Assembly: GCA_902806575.1 (NCBI GenBank) | Contig: CADCXD010000019.1 | Coordinates: 1-64,000 of the forward strand | Source of the DNA: Jackrogersella multiformis | Taxonomy: Eukaryota > Ascomycota > Sordariomycetes > Xylariales > Hypoxylaceae | Length of the DNA stretch: 64,000 bases | Reading direction: 5' to 3' | Shown: positions 61,285 to 64,000 of the stretch, piece by piece | How positions within the stretch are numbered: the stretch's first letter is position 1 | Layout of the letters: every line of letters begins with the position of its first letter | Position numbers and translations under genes: made by a program | Notes under the pieces: model-generated | What the model was told of the DNA's origin: nothing | Databases searched by the model: none | The model's input: only the letters and a program-made list of their open reading frames with translations

Positions 61285-63593
61285 TTATTTTAATTTATCT
61301 CCGGGCACTTTGAGGAACCCATCATAATACGAATTAAGCCAGTCGGCCGCCGTCGAGCCGGCATTTACACCAAGAGAATCCCATCTGCTGATCGATCCAA
61401 CGTAGCCATCAGGCCGTAAGACTACAATAGACACTTCATCTTTCTGCAGAGTCCCTACCCACTTGCTCGTGCACGTCTGCCTGCGGGTGTCTAGATAGGG
61501 AACATTGTCTAGGTAGAATGTCCATGCACTTCGAGCAAAGAGCGGGGGAAGATCCTGGATCTCGACCCTGGCCTTGTCCATAGTTGCTATAAAGAAGGTT
61601 AGCCATGCCTCTCATATTGACATGCAGAAACAGGAGTAAAACAAACGAAGGGGAGAGGAGGGGGTTTTCTGCTTACTAATAAGGGCAAACGTCGTGAGCT
61701 CGCTGACGCCCGTGTATCTCTCCGAACGTACGTAGACGTCTTCTGCAGTTGGAGTACGCGGCTTTTCCACATAACTCGCTGCGGCGGCTTGACTTAGTTT
61801 CCTAAACAAAGAGTCTTGCCTTGTTAATCCGTTACAGAACGTCTGGAGGAATGGCATGCTGTTATGAATATCCGGCACGAAAAAGTATACCCTAAATTGA
61901 CCTAACAAAGGAATATCGAGCTGGACGTCGATCGGGTTTGCATCGATGTAACGAGTCACCTTAGCAGGCGGCACGAGGCACCCTGGCTTCAGCTCGCCAC
62001 CGCTGCGTTTGGCCGGGTGATTGAGTATGTTATGATCATACTCAACACCGATGCCCGAGATAAAGCGGACATTCGTGCGGAAGTTCTCGGCCAGAGCTTT
62101 GGCGTCGCCACCGGCCATCTTGTTAGCATGCTCGTAGTCGAAGTTGATGAGGTCGTGGGCAATCTTCCTACGTTCCATCTCGTAGGACTCGAGTAGAACA
62201 GGCTTTGCGAAGCCCCTTGTGGCAAGGTTCAATTTCCAAGCGAGGTTCCAGCTATCATGCATACTCGTGTTCATGCCCTGCGCAGCCTTAGGCGAATGGG
62301 TATGGCTCGCGTCCCCGGCAATGAATGCCTGCAGATTCGGGTCGGTGAATTTATTCGCTATCCGCTGTCCAATCTGATAATTACCGAACCATTCTACGGT
62401 GCGCCATTCAACCGAGTACGGCGCCAAGATCTGCTTGGCACGTTGCATGACAAATTCTTGCCCGAGTTCTCGTAGGTTGCCAGACTCGGTATCGGGTTTG
62501 ATCTCGATGTAGAACCGAGTTGTACCCCGTTCCCGTGGAATGATGAGTACGGATCCGTGGGCCTCACTGAAGACAACGGTTTTGGACCAGAGATCCGGGA
62601 AGTCGGAGATTAGCTCTCCATCGAGCACAGCCCACACGGATTCATGAGATTTGCCCACTGAATATGTGTCCGGTATGCAGTGCCGCACCTTGGATCGTGC
62701 GCCATCACCTGATATGGTCAGTTCAGGGGCATCTTGAAGGTGCAGGCTTGGTTGGCTGTGACTTACATCCCACTATGTACTTGGATAGTGTCGTCTCCTT
62801 CTCCCCCGTAGTGGTGATCTTGCTCTCGATCTCTAATAAACTAGATTCGTCTTCTTTCTGCTTGAAGGTTTGAAACTGGTGGCTTCGCTTCACTTCGATA
62901 CCCCGCTTCCGAAGATCTTCTATAAAGACGCCCTCTACAACGCCTTGATGGACAAGGAGGATGTAGTCATCGAGAAGATCAGCAACTAATGCCGGATAGT
63001 GAATCTCACGTCCTAAACGCCTCAAGCGGCGGTTTGCAGTAGCTTCCCAGAAGCAGATGTCATAGACTTTGGCACCTCTCTGCAAGAGGCTATCTGCAAG
63101 TCTGAGCTGACGCAGAGTTTCTATAGTCTTAGGTTGCAAGCCGTCAGCACGGCCAGCCAGAGTCTGGTCGGCTCGCTCATCTATGACCTCGACATTGATG
63201 CCAAACCTAGCCAACAGGACACTATATGATTTGAATGTAAGCGTAGGGGCCTGTGGATAAGGGGGTATGTTTAGTGGAGGAGGTAAGCGGTAAGCAGCGA
63301 TGACGACGACAACGACGACCACGACGACCACGACGGCGATAATGCGTCTTACTTCTACGACTACCTAGCAACCTAACGGGATAGAAACATGAAAAGAAAT
63401 AAATTAAAACTTACGCCAACATTAAACCAGCAGGGCCAGCTCCGACGACGCAAACTTCAGAACTGTGTCGTGATCCGTTGGTTTCACGACGTTTGGCTGG
63501 GCCATGACCATTGAGGTCGCCATTGGTGTCGCCCTTGGTATCGCCCTTGGTGTCGCCGTTCTGTCGCACACCGTTAATCTCATCTACAATCAT
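61285..63593 (-). CDS. FAD-dependent monooxygenase, phenol 2-monooxygenase type (HxnV-like)
   Basis: Four exons on the minus strand, 63,593-63,415, 63,221-62,767, 62,708-61,677 and 61,586-61,285 (655 residues). The FAD fold CVVGAGPAGLMLA (48-60) spans the first intron, followed by INVEVIDERADQTLAGRADGLQPKTIE, the DG motif CDGARSK (~212-218) and the GD motif FIAGDASHTHSP (~341-352), then a C-terminal thioredoxin-like domain ending VSIVVLRPDGYVGSIS and LNSYYDGFL. This is the layout of fungal phenol hydroxylases. An N-terminal extension of ~45 residues has a repeated GDTKGDTKGDTNGD motif. HxnV of the Aspergillus nicotinate pathway belongs to this class; a role on a dihydroxypyridine intermediate is inference. 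The true upstream neighbour lies beyond the window. Confidence 0.92.
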
Positions 63594-64000
63594 GGCGCCG
63601 ATAGAAATCCCGAGATGATTTTAATCATGCGAGTATGTAAGTTTTAAACCCTTATTTATTTTCTATTTTGGTCCTCTTCTCATTAGTAGTAGAGCACAAT
63701 AAGATAGCAAGGTGGTGGTGATGGTGGTAGTGATGGTGGTAGCGGTAGCGGTAGCAGTAGTGGTAGCGATGGTTGTTGTGATGGTGGCTTGTTTTAGGTA
63801 GCAAGAAAAAAAGGTAATAGCTGGAGGGCCGGCCACTGGGATGATGGCGGTAGATTGGTTGGTTGACGGTTGGCCCGATCGAGGATGGATTGATGATGGA
63901 TTGATTGATATTTTTTTTTTCTTTTCTTTTTTTCTTTTTCATTCACTTAGGTGCTTTAATTCGGTGGGTGGACGGGATGTAATGTTGTATGTATGTATGT
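63594..64000. promoter_or_regulatory. Upstream region of the phenol-hydroxylase-type gene with simple repeats
   Basis: This holds the promoter of the gene starting at 63,593. It is mostly simple sequence: a GGTGGTGATGGTGGTAGTGA-like trinucleotide tract (63,712-63,785), a T/C-rich run near 63,910-63,940 and the start of an ATGT tetranucleotide repeat at the right edge. A frame on the minus strand across the tract is low complexity and not a gene. Confidence 0.5.

Noticed and set aside
63652..63942. 96-codon minus-strand frame with H- and Y-rich tail
   Set aside because: It is a translation of the GGTGGTGATGGT simple repeat and T/C-rich run upstream of the phenol-hydroxylase-type gene.
28184..64000. 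tRNA or other structural RNA genes
   Set aside because: I looked for tRNA-like A and B box spacing and found no convincing cloverleaf by eye; a covariance-model search would be decisive.

Overview
The window is nuclear DNA of a filamentous ascomycete (Pezizomycotina, probably Sordariomycetes; any finer placement would be a guess). The evidence is short GT-AG introns, typical fungal gene families (Zn2Cys6 and C2H2 regulators with a fungal transcription-factor domain, a long xanthine-dehydrogenase-type molybdoenzyme, FG nucleoporin NUP49, FIP1, FAM50/XAP5), and a genome split into an extremely AT-rich block and ordinary gene-rich DNA.

Positions 1 to about 28,100 form the AT-rich block. It has no believable gene. 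Its composition and stop-riddled relics of transposon proteins fit repeat-induced point mutation (RIP). Inside it is a decayed Ty3/gypsy LTR retrotransposon (15,732 to about 24,415) whose reverse transcriptase and integrase can still be read through the stops. Six copies of a ~171-bp inverted-repeat element, each bounded by TA, are scattered through the block. The block ends only about 45-100 bp before the start codon of the first gene.

Positions 28,184 to 47,414 hold mostly housekeeping genes: FAM50/XAP5 (+), a doubtful ORF relic near 29.6-29.9 kb (-), FIP1 (-), NUP49 (+), a small membrane-anchored protein of unknown function (-), a ~6-kb gene-poor stretch rich in ACCTAGGT-type palindromic repeats, a Zn2Cys6 transcription factor (+), and a METTL16-type RNA N6-adenine methyltransferase (+).

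Positions 47,604 to 63,593 hold five genes on alternating strands: a xanthine-dehydrogenase-type molybdenum hydroxylase (-), an Old Yellow Enzyme-type flavin oxidoreductase (+), a salicylate-hydroxylase-type FAD monooxygenase (-), a C2H2 plus fungal-domain transcription factor (+) and a phenol-2-monooxygenase-type FAD monooxygenase (-). This set matches the hxnS, hxnT, hxnX, hxnR and hxnV classes of the nicotinate catabolism cluster known from Aspergillus nidulans. I infer that this is an hxn-type cluster: the hydroxylase would oxidise nicotinate, the two monooxygenases would hydroxylate the pyridine ring, the Old Yellow Enzyme homologue would reduce a ring intermediate, and the C2H2 protein would be the pathway regulator. 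The later steps (ketoreductase, cyclic-imide hydrolase, amidase) and transporters are not in the window and may lie beyond 64 kb or elsewhere. Exon boundaries were built by eye from splice sites, reading phase and family conservation; every multi-exon model below keeps frame throughout.
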